Shown here piece after piece: positions 1 through 13,043 of a DNA stretch of 64,000 nucleotides. How positions within the stretch are numbered: position 1 is the stretch's first letter; each line of letters starts with the position of its first letter. Source of the DNA: Onchocerca volvulus (taxonomy: Eukaryota > Nematoda > Chromadorea > Rhabditida > Onchocercidae); assembly GCA_000499405.2 (NCBI GenBank), contig HG738140.1, positions 10,009,560 through 10,073,559 on the forward strand, written 5' to 3'. A program made the position numbers and the translations under genes. A model generated the notes under the pieces. It did not search any database. It had not been told where the DNA came from and saw only the letters and a list, made by a program, of their open reading frames with translations.

Positions 1-36
1 TAAAATAGTGATACGAATAATCTATTAACTTTGCAG

Positions 37-282
37 ATATCTGAAGAAGCGCTGTATTCTGAATAAACCAGATGACAGCTGCATATTCCATCACTGCGGG
101 GAAAAAAATCTCAATTTGTCAGAATCTTCTCCATTCATTCAGCAGCATAAAACAACAATAATCAATCAGCTGAATCAATCAGCAACCTTCAAGAACTATC
201 ATCATCGAATTACCACTATTTTTACTGTAATAATAACCTTCATAAGTATGATCCAATGACGCAAATGTCTATCCCACAGTAA
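37..282 (+). CDS. possible 3' terminal exon of a gene cut by the left edge
   Basis: A good acceptor (tttgcag) ends at 36. If the exon is entered with two carried bases, the frame is open from 38 to a TGA at 257-259 and begins YLKKRCILNKPDDSC. The distal part of a second frame, from after a TAA near 150 to a TAA at 280-282, looks more protein-like: it is rich in Asn, Ser and Gln and ends YDPMTQMSIPQ. The two frames differ by one base around a run of four A near 153. The stretch is visibly richer in G+C than the DNA after it. I do not recognise a domain. It could be a real last exon with a one-base difference, or 3' UTR. Confidence 0.35.
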
Positions 283-2222
283 CTTTCAGATTTGTGCAAA
301 AGATGTAACGAAAAATTTTGAGAAAAATAAAAAAATCCGATAATTATTTTAAAAAACGAAAATATATGTAAAAATTTGTCAGAAGAAATTTTTCAATTTG
401 TTTGAATGCCGACTTTTACGATGTCAACAATTTGGGAATATTCAAATGGACGAATCTAGGATGAGCCATGAATGCTTCTACATAAAGATGGCGTTATGAG
501 GGGAAAGAAATTAAGAAAAGAATAAATAAAAAAGGAAGAGAAGGAGAATAGATGAAATGCATCAAATTGAGAAAAGATTTATGGTTCAAGTAAATAGCTG
601 CTAATTCAAGTTTTCATCGGAATGAAATATGAATGAAATTTGCCGAAAAATTTCCGAAATCCAACAGATCAAACTAAAAATGTCAAAAAAAGAAAAAAAA
701 ATCAAAATTGTTTGCAAATAAAATTACATGCATGCAGTGCTTTTTGCAATTGATTTTTGCTTGAAGTTTTTGCCTTTTATACATTTCACAATAATTTAAA
801 AGCTTAATGCATCAGAATTGTTCGCATATTTAATGTTCTCTCAATTTTCATCTTTCAAACAATATCTCAAAATAGGTTAGCTACTCAAAGAAATCAATGA
901 ACAAAATGTTGATGATACAGGTACACCATCATGAATGGAATAATAAAGCTTAGCCTGAAATAAATCGACAATACGAAACATTTGATGATAATTTCGTGAT
1001 TTCTTGAAGTAATTTTTACAAGAAACAATATGTCCGAAAAATCGTATTTCATAAATATTTTTGATATGATTCACAGCAAAGCCTCAGTCTACTTTGAATA
1101 AAATTTCACATTCAAAAAGGATTTGTAACACATATGAAGGCTAAAAACAAACACAGCAAAAATGGAAATTTTGCAGGAATAAATTATATCTAAATTAGAG
1201 CTTGTGAGACGATCGTTTTCATCAATTGTATTTATGAGAAGAAGCATATTAGACGAGTTGTTATCATATAATCTGTTTTTTATAAAAACTCGAAGTTAGC
1301 AACAAAACATTGTTGGAAATTCAAATTTTACTGAAAAGAAACGGTACGTCTTCTGAAGATAAAGTAGTGACGATTTGCTTGGCAAACGAAGAAGCCTAAA
1401 AAGAGAGAATTCCGAGTGATTTCTTAAGAAGCATGAAACTTCATATTAAAGAATTACATTGTATCATACAAAAATATCATCTAGTAAAATTAAGGCTTTA
1501 TGAATGGAAAACAACGATATTGCACTCCCTGAAAAATTGGACGTTTCAAATAGAGTAAACAGACTACTCATTTAATGATTTAGATAGCGTAAAATTCTGT
1601 CAGCAGAAGAGAAATCTGAAGTATATTAAAAGAAATTCTCAAATTTGTTAAGAAAGTAGCGAATTTTGAATCCTAAAGATTGTACTTGATTTGAAATGAT
1701 ATAAATCGCATGAATTTTTCTTGATAAGAACTGGATTAAATGAATATGAAAACAGAAAATGATTTTTTCCAACATAAAATGAGTATTTTATGATAGAAAC
1801 ACAATGTTTCTAATGCTTTTCTTTATCCCAGATATCGTCCTCGATTACAGTTGATTGTAAATTAAAAAAAAATAATTTAATCCAATATTTTAAAGTCTTT
1901 ATCCATATCAATATCCAATTCAAGAGTAAAGTATTTCAGGTAAAAAGAAAGTGACAATGTCTTTGGGTACAATGTGATTTTAAAAAATCAAAATTTGATT
2001 TATCTATGGAAACAACAATTTGAGGACGATAATAACTTCTGACTGTACTACTATTAAGGACATAACCATCCAAAAAGGTATTATCTGAATTGTGCCGCTT
2101 CCTCTTTCCAAAATTATGGAAAATTAACGGAACACAGAAGTTGACAAAAAAAGATGAGGGTAAATTTTCAAGATGAGTCGTTGTTAGTTATAATCGTATC
2201 GATCAAAATCTCAAATTTATTA

Positions 2223-2261
<39 letters not shown>

Positions 2262-2270
2262 AAAAAAAAA
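2223..2270. repeat. poly(A) tract
   Basis: About 48 bases of A broken by a single G at 2260. Simple sequence; it may be the tail scar of a retroposed transcript, but no retrocopy is recognisable next to it. Confidence 0.95.
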
Positions 2271-2454
2271 GCGAATTTCAAATCTTAAAGATTATGCTTA
2301 ATTTGTAGAATACTAAATGACGGCTCACTAATTTTTTTCCAGAATAAAATTTGAAAAGTGCAAGAATAATGATGGAAGAAGTATCCCGCAGGTAAGAATT
2401 GAAATGTGTTAGAATAAGATGCAAAATAAATGCTACTTTCATGTTAAAAGTCAA

Positions 2455-2740
2455 ATGAATGAATTTGTTCGATTTGGAATACGACATAGCTAGCGTCGTA
2501 AAGGTCATAAGGGCATCAAAATCGCTTCATGCAATAATTGCGGGATCTTTCTACAGAAGTCTGTTCATGTGCGCCACATTCATTCTAGCGAAAACCTTGA
2601 AAAAACAACGTTACAAAAAGCATAAAAATGAGGGAAGTGAAGTGCGTGTCGCTTGCGTTGATCCCACGTTTTAACGAGCATGATAGAAAATCACTGAGCA
2701 TCCTGGATGTCATCAATCCATGGGATTTGCAACAAGCATT
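2455..2740. other. GC-raised island, possible old insertion
   Basis: By manual count about 40% G+C over 2461-2760, against visibly lower values on both sides. The plus strand carries an open frame from ATG 2459 to TAA 2672-2674 (71 codons). The reverse strand reads about 40 codons with two stops and contains the stretch SDFDALMTFTTLAMSYSKS. Filarial genomes are known to carry fragments of Wolbachia DNA, and the base composition and short broken frames would suit such a fragment, but no named gene can be assigned. A decayed nematode exon is the alternative. Confidence 0.3.
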
Positions 2741-4270
2741 ATGGATGAAATAAGAGAAAAGAGATGAGGATTAGAAGGAAAAGAGAAGTTGAAAGACGAA
2801 GTTTTGGAGAAGCATATTTAGAAGCTAAAGGAAAGGAAGATCGAGCATCTGCCAACAGCTTAACAAAATTATGGATCGCAAGATCTACAGCATATAGCAA
2901 GAGACTAGAAAGGACAGCCAGTCTTCACTAATACTTTTGGATATGTTTACACACAGAAGCCTAAATAATATCTATGACAATTGTTGACAAAATTCGATTC
3001 AAATGGATCTCAAAGGACAATCAAATTATTTTTGTGCATTCTGTCAAAAGAATAAATTGACGTCTAAAATTGCAAGGAATGGGAACAAACAAACAAAAAA
3101 TTACGCTATCTGACCTGAGATGATCAGAAATCGATAAATTAGACAAGCTGGCATGAGGCTATCAATAGCTGTTCTACTGAATCGATAGCTATTCCATCGA
3201 ACGGTGACTGATCAATAACAATAAAGGAATAACTCCGCTATTGGTATCAGTGGCCCGAGACAAAAAATTAATCAGTGCTGATAAACCAGTTCAAACACTG
3301 ACACTTCTTTGTTTCAGAAAAAAATTGTTGTGATCAAAAGCTGATTTTCTAAAATCCAGGCAGACAAGAAGTAAGGCAAAATAATAAAAAGTAGAAATGC
3401 TAAGAGTAGGTGTGGCAATCGCAGATAGATCGAAAAGTTCTCAAAATTCTGCAACTGTGATGAAAGGAATGAGAAGAGGACTTCTGCTAAAAATTTAGGA
3501 TTTAACTAGAAGTTTCTTGACTTTTTAGATTGTTACAAATCAGATGGTTGCTAACTTGAAACGAATATTATAAAATAATGAGAAAGCTACTTAATTTCTA
3601 GAACAGACCAAAAAAAATTATTCAAATTAATCATCATGCGAGCGCTTCGCGAGGAATTTCAAAGAATGAATGGCAGTAGCATGATAATGCCGTACAGTAA
3701 TGACTAATTTCTCTTTCGGCTATTGTACTTTCAGTCTAAAACTAATTAAATTCAAATAAAAAGTTCTTAGAACTAAGTTTTATATTAAACAGACCTTGTG
3801 CAAAAAAAGAAATTTATCATAGTTCCTGATCAGTTACAGAAAACTGGCCAAAATTAAGAAAGCTGCTAGCAAAACTAGTAAAACGAAGCAATATATCACT
3901 TACAAATTGCCATCGTAAACTAATATGATGTAACAAAATATTGGTATTTTGGTAAGTTGATTTGGTTGTGTTTTTTTTTTTTTGATTAAAAATTATTTAA
4001 AAATCATATTAAACGACCAATCTGACTTTCTAAAGAAATGCTACCAAAAGCAATGTGCATGAAAGATTGTTGATCACCTCGACATCAATAATCAAATTCT
4101 TAAAAAATACATTACTACTCCTTAATATTCAACACTTAGCTAAAATGAGCTTGAGGCATTATATCAAGAATAAATACATACTCGAAAAGTATATTTATCC
4201 CAAGTAAAATAATCATGTACGATCCACTTGAAATAATGATTAATTATAAACTGACATTAAAAGAATCAAT

Positions 4271-4304
4271 GGAACCGGTTACTAAATTAATCAATACCGG
4301 TTCC
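4271..4304. promoter_or_regulatory. inverted pair of AACCGGTT-like boxes
   Basis: GGAACCGGT at 4271-4279 and its exact reverse complement ACCGGTTCC at 4296-4304 flank 16 bases of AT-rich sequence. AACCGGTT is the Grainyhead-family consensus; the left copy matches in full and the right copy in seven of eight positions. It lies about 660 bases beyond the PTPMT1 stop, so its target, if any, is unclear. Confidence 0.3.
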
Positions 4305-4961
4305 TAATAAATTATTCACGATGATGTGCAGCATCATTTCAAACAAGTTTCGTTTACAAATATTTTATTTACACCATAAATATTTAAATCCAAGAGTTCT
4401 TTGGAAATGGACATCAGAGGATTAAAAATGAAAATTCTCTCTAAATTAGACATTCCAGAAAAAAAAAAAAGAATATACTAGTCACAAAAAGTCACAAAAA
4501 TGAACAGCTAAAAATTCGGCATTTGAACCAAAAATGAAAAATATCTACCATTTAAACTATAAGTTTGCAATAAGCAAGAAATATTTAAAAAACACTAAAT
4601 CATACAACACAATTTACGTTAATGATAAGGAAAATTGGCAACAATTGAATAATTAACAATTGAGCAAAGGGAATGAATAAAAAAAACCTTCCATTCACAT
4701 CAAAAGATCAGAACGAAGATATCTGTTTTTATTATCATAAAGATTTCGAATATTTCAAATGTATAATAATATAAAAGATAAAGCGATTCCTATGAAAATC
4801 TGAATTTTCCTTTCTGCGCGAACCTCGATGAAAGAATCAGTATTTGGAATTTGATAAGTGGTCAGTAATTTTATGATTTTTACAGTTATACTAAATAATG
4901 AAACAATTACAAACTACCGAAATTTCCATAAATTTTTATCTTTAGAAATTTGAAAATTATA

Positions 4962-5877
4962 TTAAGAAAGTCCAGTTACGTGATCCAAATATCTCTGGTA
5001 TTCGTTAACCGTCCGCCACTGAGCATTTCCAAGTACTACCTGAGGTCGTTTCACTTTGATGAACTCAAAAGCTACATTTGGATACCAATTATTCTTATGC
5101 ATCAGATAACATGTAACAAACATTGCGCTACGCGTACGACCCGCTTTGCAATGTACGTATCTAAAAATTATTACAATTTTTTGAAAGAAATAATACAAGC
5201 TCATTTATCTGAATTTTTAATACAGAACCCGTATTTGAATACCTAGATACAAATAACATATAAATCACAAAATTCATACTACTGAACGAATTAAACCAAA
5301 GTAAGAAAACAATTACTTACACCGATTTACCCCGCCGTGCGATTTCATCAACAAATTTAACGGTTTTATCGATTGATGATCTGGATGTTGTACCAATGAA
5401 ATCGGCCATTGGTAATGCATAGAATTCTATACCATTTTTTCTCCACTCCTTTTCATCCATTGCTTTCCAAACAGCTTGCGTCTCATATTCTACAATATAA
5501 TAGAAGTTTGTCGCCTTAATCAATTTCCTTAGCTAGTGATAATAGAACGTATAAATTCGATCAGTTACTAAAAATTCATCTAATGTCTATATTAGCGACA
5601 GCAATTCAGCATTACTTCACTTGACAAACCAACAAAGAAAACTACAGAAAGCTTATTTTTTGCAGAAAATTTGCTAAAATCAAATACCTTGCGTACAGCA
5701 AACAACGGCACCAATATTTTCTTTTTCAATGAGTTCCTTTACCATACTGCGGAATGGCAGTGCACCGAGTACAATGATATCATCGATACGATTATACCAT
5801 GCCCATTTAACTGGTTGCAGATAATTACGTAGCAAATTAAAACCCAATGTAGGATAAAGCAGAAGTCCTTCAAACAT
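4962..5877 (-). CDS. PTPMT1: PTPMT1-like mitochondrial phosphatase
   Basis: Three exons (5877-5688, 5489-5321, 5160-4962) join in frame to 185 residues. PTPMT1 is a dual-specificity-type phosphatase of the mitochondrial inner membrane that removes phosphate from phosphatidylglycerophosphate in cardiolipin synthesis. The P-loop HCKAGRTR is complete: Cys124 is the nucleophile and Arg130 the phosphate-binding arginine. Asp93 in LPMADFIGT fits the general acid, and WYNRIDDIIVLGALPFRS near residues 27-44 matches the family N-terminus. The human protein is slightly longer (about 200 residues) at both ends. ATG 5877 is chosen because it aligns with the family start and lies two bases behind a clean acceptor (tttcattgcag, ending at 5880), which suggests spliced-leader addition. 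A cis-spliced upstream exon cannot be excluded. LMBRD2 lies upstream on the same strand. Confidence 0.95.
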
Positions 5878-6421
5878 CCCTGCAATGAAACTGCAGAATT
5901 AGTTACTACATCTACAAACAGCGCTAAGGATGGATATTGAGCTACCGCTTCTCCCATGATAATTCATAATTATCTTGTTCATCTAACTGCTCTGATGCAG
6001 AAATTAGGATTAGGGAAAATGTTGTAATATTTCACAACTCATGACATAGCTTGAAATATAATATAAAAAGTAGCCAAGAATCATAAAACTTGTGTAAAGA
6101 ATTTTATTATATATAATAATAATATAAATAATATATATATATATATATAATATTATCATTATAGCAGATATGTCTTCGACTAAAAAAGCTCCCGAATTAG
6201 TGTCGTAACATTTGAAACTCTATCCATATTGGATTTGTGATTCAAAATAACTAATCTATTCTAAACTAAAAATTTGAAACTTTACTTGCTCGACCGTATT
6301 TCATCAGGTGTAGTTACTAATTATCTACTCATCCATGTTTGATAATGTTCAGTTGCAATAGCAATGCACTATTATTTATTCTAAATTATTTTGCAGAGCT
6401 TCAAAACATTCTGTAATTAAA

Positions 6422-6475
6422 AACTAATTAAGCGAATGCTGATGATATAACTAATTAAGCAAATCCTAATAATAT
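6422..6475. repeat. 27-bp tandem duplication
   Basis: Two adjacent copies beginning aactaattaagc at 6422 and 6449. They differ at only a few positions, which indicates a fairly recent local duplication in the LMBRD2-PTPMT1 spacer. Confidence 0.8.
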
Positions 6476-7339
6476 AACCAAAATAATCATAGAAATCAAA
6501 TGACTGAAAGTAGTTAAAAGAAAATTCTAGTAGCAATACGATAAAACGTAGCTAAACAATAAAATTCGGGTTCAGACCATAATCTGCTGAAGATCTTTAT
6601 TGGTATTAATAAACAGGAGAAGTTTCATATGTTTAGTTGAAACTGAACAATGTAGTGCAATTCGACATCAATAATGGATTTAAGAGGATGCAATTTTGAC
6701 TGCTCTTTTCCAAAGAAAATTTTGAGCTCATTAACAGCATCAATGAAAACTAATAACTTTATGCGGAAAAAATATCGGAAACTATAAAGAATATACAAAG
6801 AGAAAAAAGATCAATAGAATATTCGGATATTTCCACTATTAAAAAAATGGAAAAGCAAAATGAAGCAATTCTTACTAACGGATTCCGATACAAGACAATT
6901 CTTATAAAATCGAATTCATTCAATTGATATCCTTTTAGTATCAGAAAATAAAATCAAATTAAATTTTATCATCTATTGTTCTATAAATTTGCTAGTTTAA
7001 TCGAACAATTTTTGAAGTAAGAGTAAGAAAAAAAAAAATTTACAAAATAAACTCTCTATAAAGCCCAAAAAGACTCAATATCTTTTCATTCCCTAAATAT
7101 CTCAAATTTTCTCGGTAAGATTCAGACTTCAAAAAAATTGAATTGTAAAGAATCCAGATATGACAAAATTAATGAATGTGTGACAAATGAAATTCGAATT
7201 AAACGTAAATTTCAAGAGAAGTACGAATTTTTAAAAATACTGTCAAAATTTAATAAGAAAAACCATGAAATCTAAAAGTTTTCAAAAAAAAATTTTCGAA
7301 ATATTACATTTTTTTTTTTTTTTTGAAATAAGATGAATA

Positions 7340-7445
7340 AATAACTATAAAGCATATCCTCACAAACAGTGCAATAACTATAAAGCATATTTCCACAAAT
7401 AGCAATCAAAATCTATAGTAATTATAAACCATATCCTCATAAAGC
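7340..7445. repeat. three-copy degenerate minisatellite
   Basis: Units of about 33-45 bp each carry the core ataactataaagcatat or a near match, followed by cctcacaaa or tccacaaat. The third copy is the most diverged. It lies within 125 bases of the LMBRD2 stop, so it is probably transcribed in that 3' UTR. Confidence 0.7.
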
Positions 7446-7463
7446 TCAAAAAATATCAGAAAA

Positions 7464-10400
7464 TCAGAGATCATCAAACATATTTGGTGGAGGATGCGCA
7501 CCAGGAAATTCGCAACCTCCACTACTGACTAAACTGAATGATGAATATTCTTCTCCACTGTCAGCTGCCATGATTGGCTCACGATCACTGTATTCATGAG
7601 TGCTTGGAAATCGGTAATCTGATTGGGAAGTACCAGTTACACTTCTATATGCTTCATGATCTGGAATTTCGATTGATATTGATTTCTTAATAAATAGCCA
7701 GAGAAGAATCTGATACAATATGATGAAATAGTTTTCCAATACAGCATTTAGTATTACACATACAAAAAATCAATTATAGCATACATAAATCAAAAATTGC
7801 ATAAAATCTGCGGTATTATCATAGCAGTATTATTAATTAATTATTGTTGTAATGTGACATTAAATTTGCATGAATACCAATATCTCAATTCATGCCAATT
7901 TTATTGAAAATCAGCACTAAATTCTTATAATTTAATCCATTAAACTATTATTTGGATTAAAATTATCGAAGTTTCACCTGAATTTGTGTTCATTGTCCAC
8001 TTTTCAGCCCAATACTGGTCCCTTTTTTCGCGATAAGCAGCACGCATTATCTTATTACGCTCTGCAAAATATAACAAAGACGAGAAATATATACATATAA
8101 TACAATTTGCCTTCTATTTGAACCCAACATCCTATTGAAGGAAGCTCCATAGCTTTAAACTCGAATCCTTTTTTAAATTCATTTATTGATATAATTGGAA
8201 AATATTAAACATAAATTTTAAAACCAGGAGGAAAAATCTTATCTCCAATGTTGGCAAAGAAAAAATTGCTATGCTAGGATTCTGATTGTAAGTTTTGAAA
8301 AAGATTTACCCAACGACACATGAGCTTTCCCATTGTTAACTAATTCCATAGTCATTTCATCATCGCCAACAAACTGATCGATGCCAAGTAAATGCAGTAA
8401 TCGAGTTCCCAATCTGTGATACAACGCAAATTTTTTTAACTCGATAAGACAATATGAAAAAACAATAAAATATGGAATAATGAAAACAAAATAGTCGATC
8501 AAATAAAAAGCGAAATAAAATTTATACTAAAAACAAATAAACAAACTAACCTGAACCAGGTTCCCAGGGCAAGTAAAAAAATCAGAATAGGAAGATAGAT
8601 ATTGATCCCTTTTGCCAGAACGGCTATTAAATCTAAGTGACCCATCAACTGCAAACGATATTTCAAGTATGTAAAAAAGAGTATGCACAAAAATAAAAGA
8701 AAAGTATACACAAAAAGGTTGTAAGCCTTAGAAGAATGTTTCTTACAAAACGACATTAATATTGCAGTCCATGCAAAAATATTCTTAAAAGATCTTTAAA
8801 ACCCAAGTATTTCCGAATTACATGCAAATTGATGTTTGCTTGAAAAATTAACTTGATAATTCTCTATTATTAGAAAAATTTTTGGAATCTTACTACAATT
8901 TTAATTAAAAATAATCACATTTCCAAGAGAAAAAACTTACTTTTGTAAACTGTGTTTCAACTCCAAATTGTGTGCCTGAAGTAATATGTGAGTCGAGATG
9001 AATCATTCCCAAGACATTAAGACAAATTGGCGGAGTTAAGCGACATAATAAACTGTAATTAATTCATTAAAGATACAAGTGGGACTAATTAGCATTATAA
9101 TGCATATAAATTACGTCGATACAGATCAGCTTGGTAGCATCTTTTTGGTACACTCTAAGTAAAATCCAAATTATGCATCATACAAAGAAAGCTTTTGTAC
9201 ATACATAGCGCTAAACAATAAACTATTTTCATCGGTCATATGATGAGGATCCAAATGGTAATATCGATAGATTCGTAATTTAAACACTGTATAATATGCA
9301 CAAATGCAAAGATAAGATATGATTACAGTTGCATAGATCTGAAAATGATGAGAATTAGAAAAATATTATCAGCACATTAATATCTTGTCACCATAGCTAA
9401 TATCATTCTATACACGATAATAAGAATAAAAGAAAGAGTGGACAATGAATGAGAGAAAAAAAATTGCGATAAGTAATAAACCCCACAAAGATCTCATAAT
9501 TAAACTATACCTGAATCAAGACCGAAAGCACATGACTTCTTTATTTTCTGCTCTTTGTTTTATATATTAGTATAAATCAGAACTTGTCTTGGAAGCCTCT
9601 ATTAATTTATCAGATTTATTATTCAGAAAAGGAAACCTGAATATGAAGATAATGATAAAAGTATGCAGCATGATGAACAATTAAAGCTGCTAATGAAAGC
9701 CGTGGATGTATGATGAAAAAAGTGCATTCACTCCACATTATGAATCCAGTCATCACGTAAAAAAAAAGTCCGAGAATCTGTAAAATAAATTCTGAGATTG
9801 TCCTGCGCTACTGAATATCAATCACTCTTGAATAAAAATAGTCAATTATTTACAAAATACAATTATTGAGTGGTCATATTATTTAAATAAATAATTTACC
9901 TTCAACAAAGTCCTCTTATACAATACATGCCATAAAAAATAAAAGTGAGATGAACAACGGAAAAAATTTGTCTGACGTCCCTTAGTTCTGGAAATGAAAG
10001 AAGCAAAAAGACTTATGTTTAAGAATTTTTTTAAAATAAAATACAATTCTGCTTTCAAAAAATATAAATATGCTCTTTATAAATATGCTTTTTTTGATTG
10101 TTAGTTGTAGCTAGATTTTCGATATCAAATATTAAAACCATTTTTCAAAAAACATCAAATGCACAAGCACAACAATCTGCTTGTAGTAACTAACCTGACA
10201 AACTGGCCAGTCATTTCGGCCTGCTGAACATCTTCTAAATATAAAGCTCGAAGTATTAAAGCATTCCACTGTGCCTGACTTCTATGATGATTCTGTACAG
10301 CATTAATAACCCGCTTATTTAATCGTATCTATAAAATTTTGCATTAAAAAATCAAAAGTAAATAAATTTTTGCAAAAATTAATCGAAGAAAATTTCATAA

Positions 10401-13043
10401 TATTGAAAATAATAGGAAGTTTGAAAAATAAATAATTTTTTCTTTGGTTCGAAGTTATCGAAACATAAGCGAATAAAGAAAAAAAAATTGATACATTATA
10501 TTTAAATATTTCCTTATATGAGCTGTAAAAAATATTCATTAAAATGAGCGAAAAGTAGAATGGGTTGAAATGTGTAAAGATCATAGAGCCTTTTTGTGGC
10601 CTAATTTAGAAAAGAAAGGCATAAAATTCGATCTCAGTCCATCCAAAATATAAATGATCTAAGATTTCTTATGCAAATGGAAAATAGATTGTCAACTCTT
10701 AATTCTTCAATAATATCTACTATTTTGCAAAATTTATATTGCAAAAATTTATATTTTATATTTTCAGAAAATCCGGAAAGAAACAAAACTTACCAAATAC
10801 TTTTCGCTTGCGACGAAATCTTCACTGTTCGGAGCGATGACAGAAGTTACTGAAAAATCGTCATTTGAACACGAAGTAATCTGTGAGATCAGTTGCGGTG
10901 GAAATTTTGCCATAATTGTCTGCGCATATCTTCGCAATGTATGTTCATTGGAGAGTAGCGTTAAGACGTTTCGAGCTTCCCTGAGTACAAAATTTATTTG
11001 ATCATCAAATATGCCTGCTTTCAAATTATGTTTCATTCAATCCAAAATTGAATTCATTTTGTTCTCGTTTTTCGATCTATATTTCACATTTATGTGAATT
11101 TCGAATCCCACATGTAATAAAATAAATTAAGAAAAAAAATTTTACTAAAGATAAGAAAAAAAATTTTACTAAAGACCAATTTTTTGCACTCAGGAAACCG
11201 TTGAATTGCATAAGCTTAAGAGAATTATGCAATGTTACTCAAATAATTATACTGCATCAGTTAACAAACTATACTGCAATCAATGTGCTAATTGCTAAAT
11301 TTTAGTACAAAATTAGATCTGAATGAAATAAAGCATAGGTGGAAAATATTTACTAGTGGACATTAAAATTACCTATACACCTCCCGAACAGTATCCTCAG
11401 CGTCGTTTTTATCCATTGATAGTTTATCTATATCAAAATATGTTTTATTTAATCGATAACCTGAAATTCTAATCTTTTCAAACGAAAACAATGCATAATA
11501 TGGACAGACTCAGTCACACATTCTATTTATTGTTTATTATTGCAAAGTCAGTACAAAGTCCTATATCCATAAAATTGTGATTGAAACATTTGCACTATTT
11601 AAGGTAAAATAATAGCTCACACATGGAAGATTCAAAATTAAAATGGTAATGAAACAAAAAGAAACGTTACGAAAATACCTCGATTTCCCATTTGCCAGAA
11701 TTGCCGTGGAACTTCTATCAGACCATAACCCAGCAAAACCACCAATAAAAATAAACTCCAAGTGTTGGAAGCAGAAATAAGGATCACTTTCAAATGTTCC
11801 CTGAAAATATTCCTCACTTATTCTACCGGGAAAATAATCAGAATAATACTGAGTCTCATCAGCATAATTACAAAAAAAAGCAAGGCAACTGAAAAGATAA
11901 TGAATGTTTAAAAAGCAAATTTAACCACCAAAAAATTTCTGATTGTCAACAGAAAAACTGACGCATTTAACACCACTCCCTTCACAGCAGCATAAATCAA
12001 TATCATGAAGAAAACAATAAAATAGGTTCCGTAATATACAGCATTGTTATAAATAGCAGATCGTAATTTACCAAGTGCCGAAAAGTCTCCAGCATTTGAG
12101 TAACTCTGCATCAGTGGTAATACAATCCTGCAAAAAATCTAAGTACATTAAAATAAATTCAATTATGAAATAACAAAAAACCAACTTAATCAGAAGAATG
12201 GTTATTTGAAGAGAAAGTTAACTCAGGAAAAGTAATAACAGCTCCGCCACATCGAAATGGTTAAAGTACTTCTAAGGGGATTTGATGCTTTAGAATTTCA
12301 ATCAATGTGGAAAATGCATTCATACATTTCTGCAATACACATCAATAGTTTTCTTTGTAGAAAAACTCCCAACACTAACCATGTCAGCATCTGTGCAGTC
12401 CAATACACAACACGCCACAATCGTAGCAACACATAATTCGGCACAAAACCAACCGGCTTTTTGCATATTGGATCTGTGATGCTACCATTGCCCAGATTTT
12501 TTTCAGCTGATAACTGTGCTTCTTCCAGTAGGCAGCGGTTGTAAAATGTCTGAAAATCCAAACAAACAATATATTAATATAAACTTAAGAACAAGTCATA
12601 TATTAATGTAAATTTATTCAATTGTTGTTGATTCACAATTGCTGAAGCATAATAAAAATGACGAATAACTAGATTTTAACGTTTGAACATGCAGAAAAAT
12701 AAGTGATTAAATATCTCTCACTGATTACACAATAAGATTTTCATAGTGATTGAAAACTGTCCTGCATATCTGCCGATCTCTTCTTTAGCGCAGTCTAATA
12801 AAAACAAATGAAAATCCCGAAAATACTAAAGAACGAGAACTTAAACATAAAATCATAATAAAAGCTTACGATAGCAATATCCAATGGTAGGATAAAGATA
12901 ATAACGAAAGAAAAGAACCAGCCAATAAATGTTGAGACTGTTACAATGAAATGCTGTTGTCGCCAATTGCCATATTTATTCAATAGCAACAATGTCAGGA
13001 AAAATACTGCGCTCACTTCTAATACCAATAGGCCAGTAGTCAT
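7464..13043 (-). CDS. LMBRD2: LMBRD2, multipass LMBR1-domain membrane protein
   Basis: Fifteen exons join without a frame break: 13043-12870, 12549-12380, 12127-11963, 11800-11679, 11460-11373, 10980-10794, 10328-10195, 9987-9900, 9777-9637, 9338-9205, 9052-8941, 8648-8551, 8413-8310, 8061-7978, 7660-7464. The product is 665 residues, close to human LMBRD2 (about 695). Recognisable landmarks are KYGNWRQQH after the first membrane span, [54 protein letters not shown] and [11 protein letters not shown]. The protein ends in MFDDL, like the vertebrate IFNDV. The family is an orphan multipass membrane family; human LMBRD2 has been linked to beta2-adrenergic receptor signalling. The start aligns with the vertebrate start and lies directly behind an acceptor (ttttttaag). 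An in-frame ATG at 13055 is the alternative. TIM22 lies upstream and PTPMT1 downstream on the same strand. Confidence 0.95.
11129..11175. repeat. short tandem duplication in an LMBRD2 intron
   Basis: The motif aagaaaaaaaattttac, followed by taaag, occurs twice in a row with a two-base spacer, inside the fifth intron of LMBRD2 (10981-11372). Probably replication slippage. Confidence 0.8.

Larger units (their letters stand above)
283..4961. other. gene-poor intergenic region left of PTPMT1
   Basis: No convincing exon is visible. It holds a long poly(A) tract (2223-2270), a GC-raised island (about 2455-2740), a 55-codon ORF (2764-2931, plus) of unknown meaning, a short imperfect direct repeat (3161-3175 and 3181-3195) and a pair of inverted CCGGTT boxes (4271-4304). 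The rest is AT-rich sequence with frequent stops in all frames. Confidence 0.6.
5878..7463. other. spacer between LMBRD2 and PTPMT1
   Basis: 1.6 kb without an exon. It contains an (AT)n run (6131-6149), two copies of a 27-bp unit (6422-6475) and, next to the LMBRD2 stop, a three-copy degenerate minisatellite (7340-7445). It must hold the LMBRD2 3' UTR and any PTPMT1 promoter or trans-splicing signal. Confidence 0.7.

Noticed and set aside
2764..2931. 55-codon plus-strand ORF with charged residues
   Set aside because: It starts in purine-rich low-complexity DNA and is not recognised. It is mentioned in the region entry but not called a gene.
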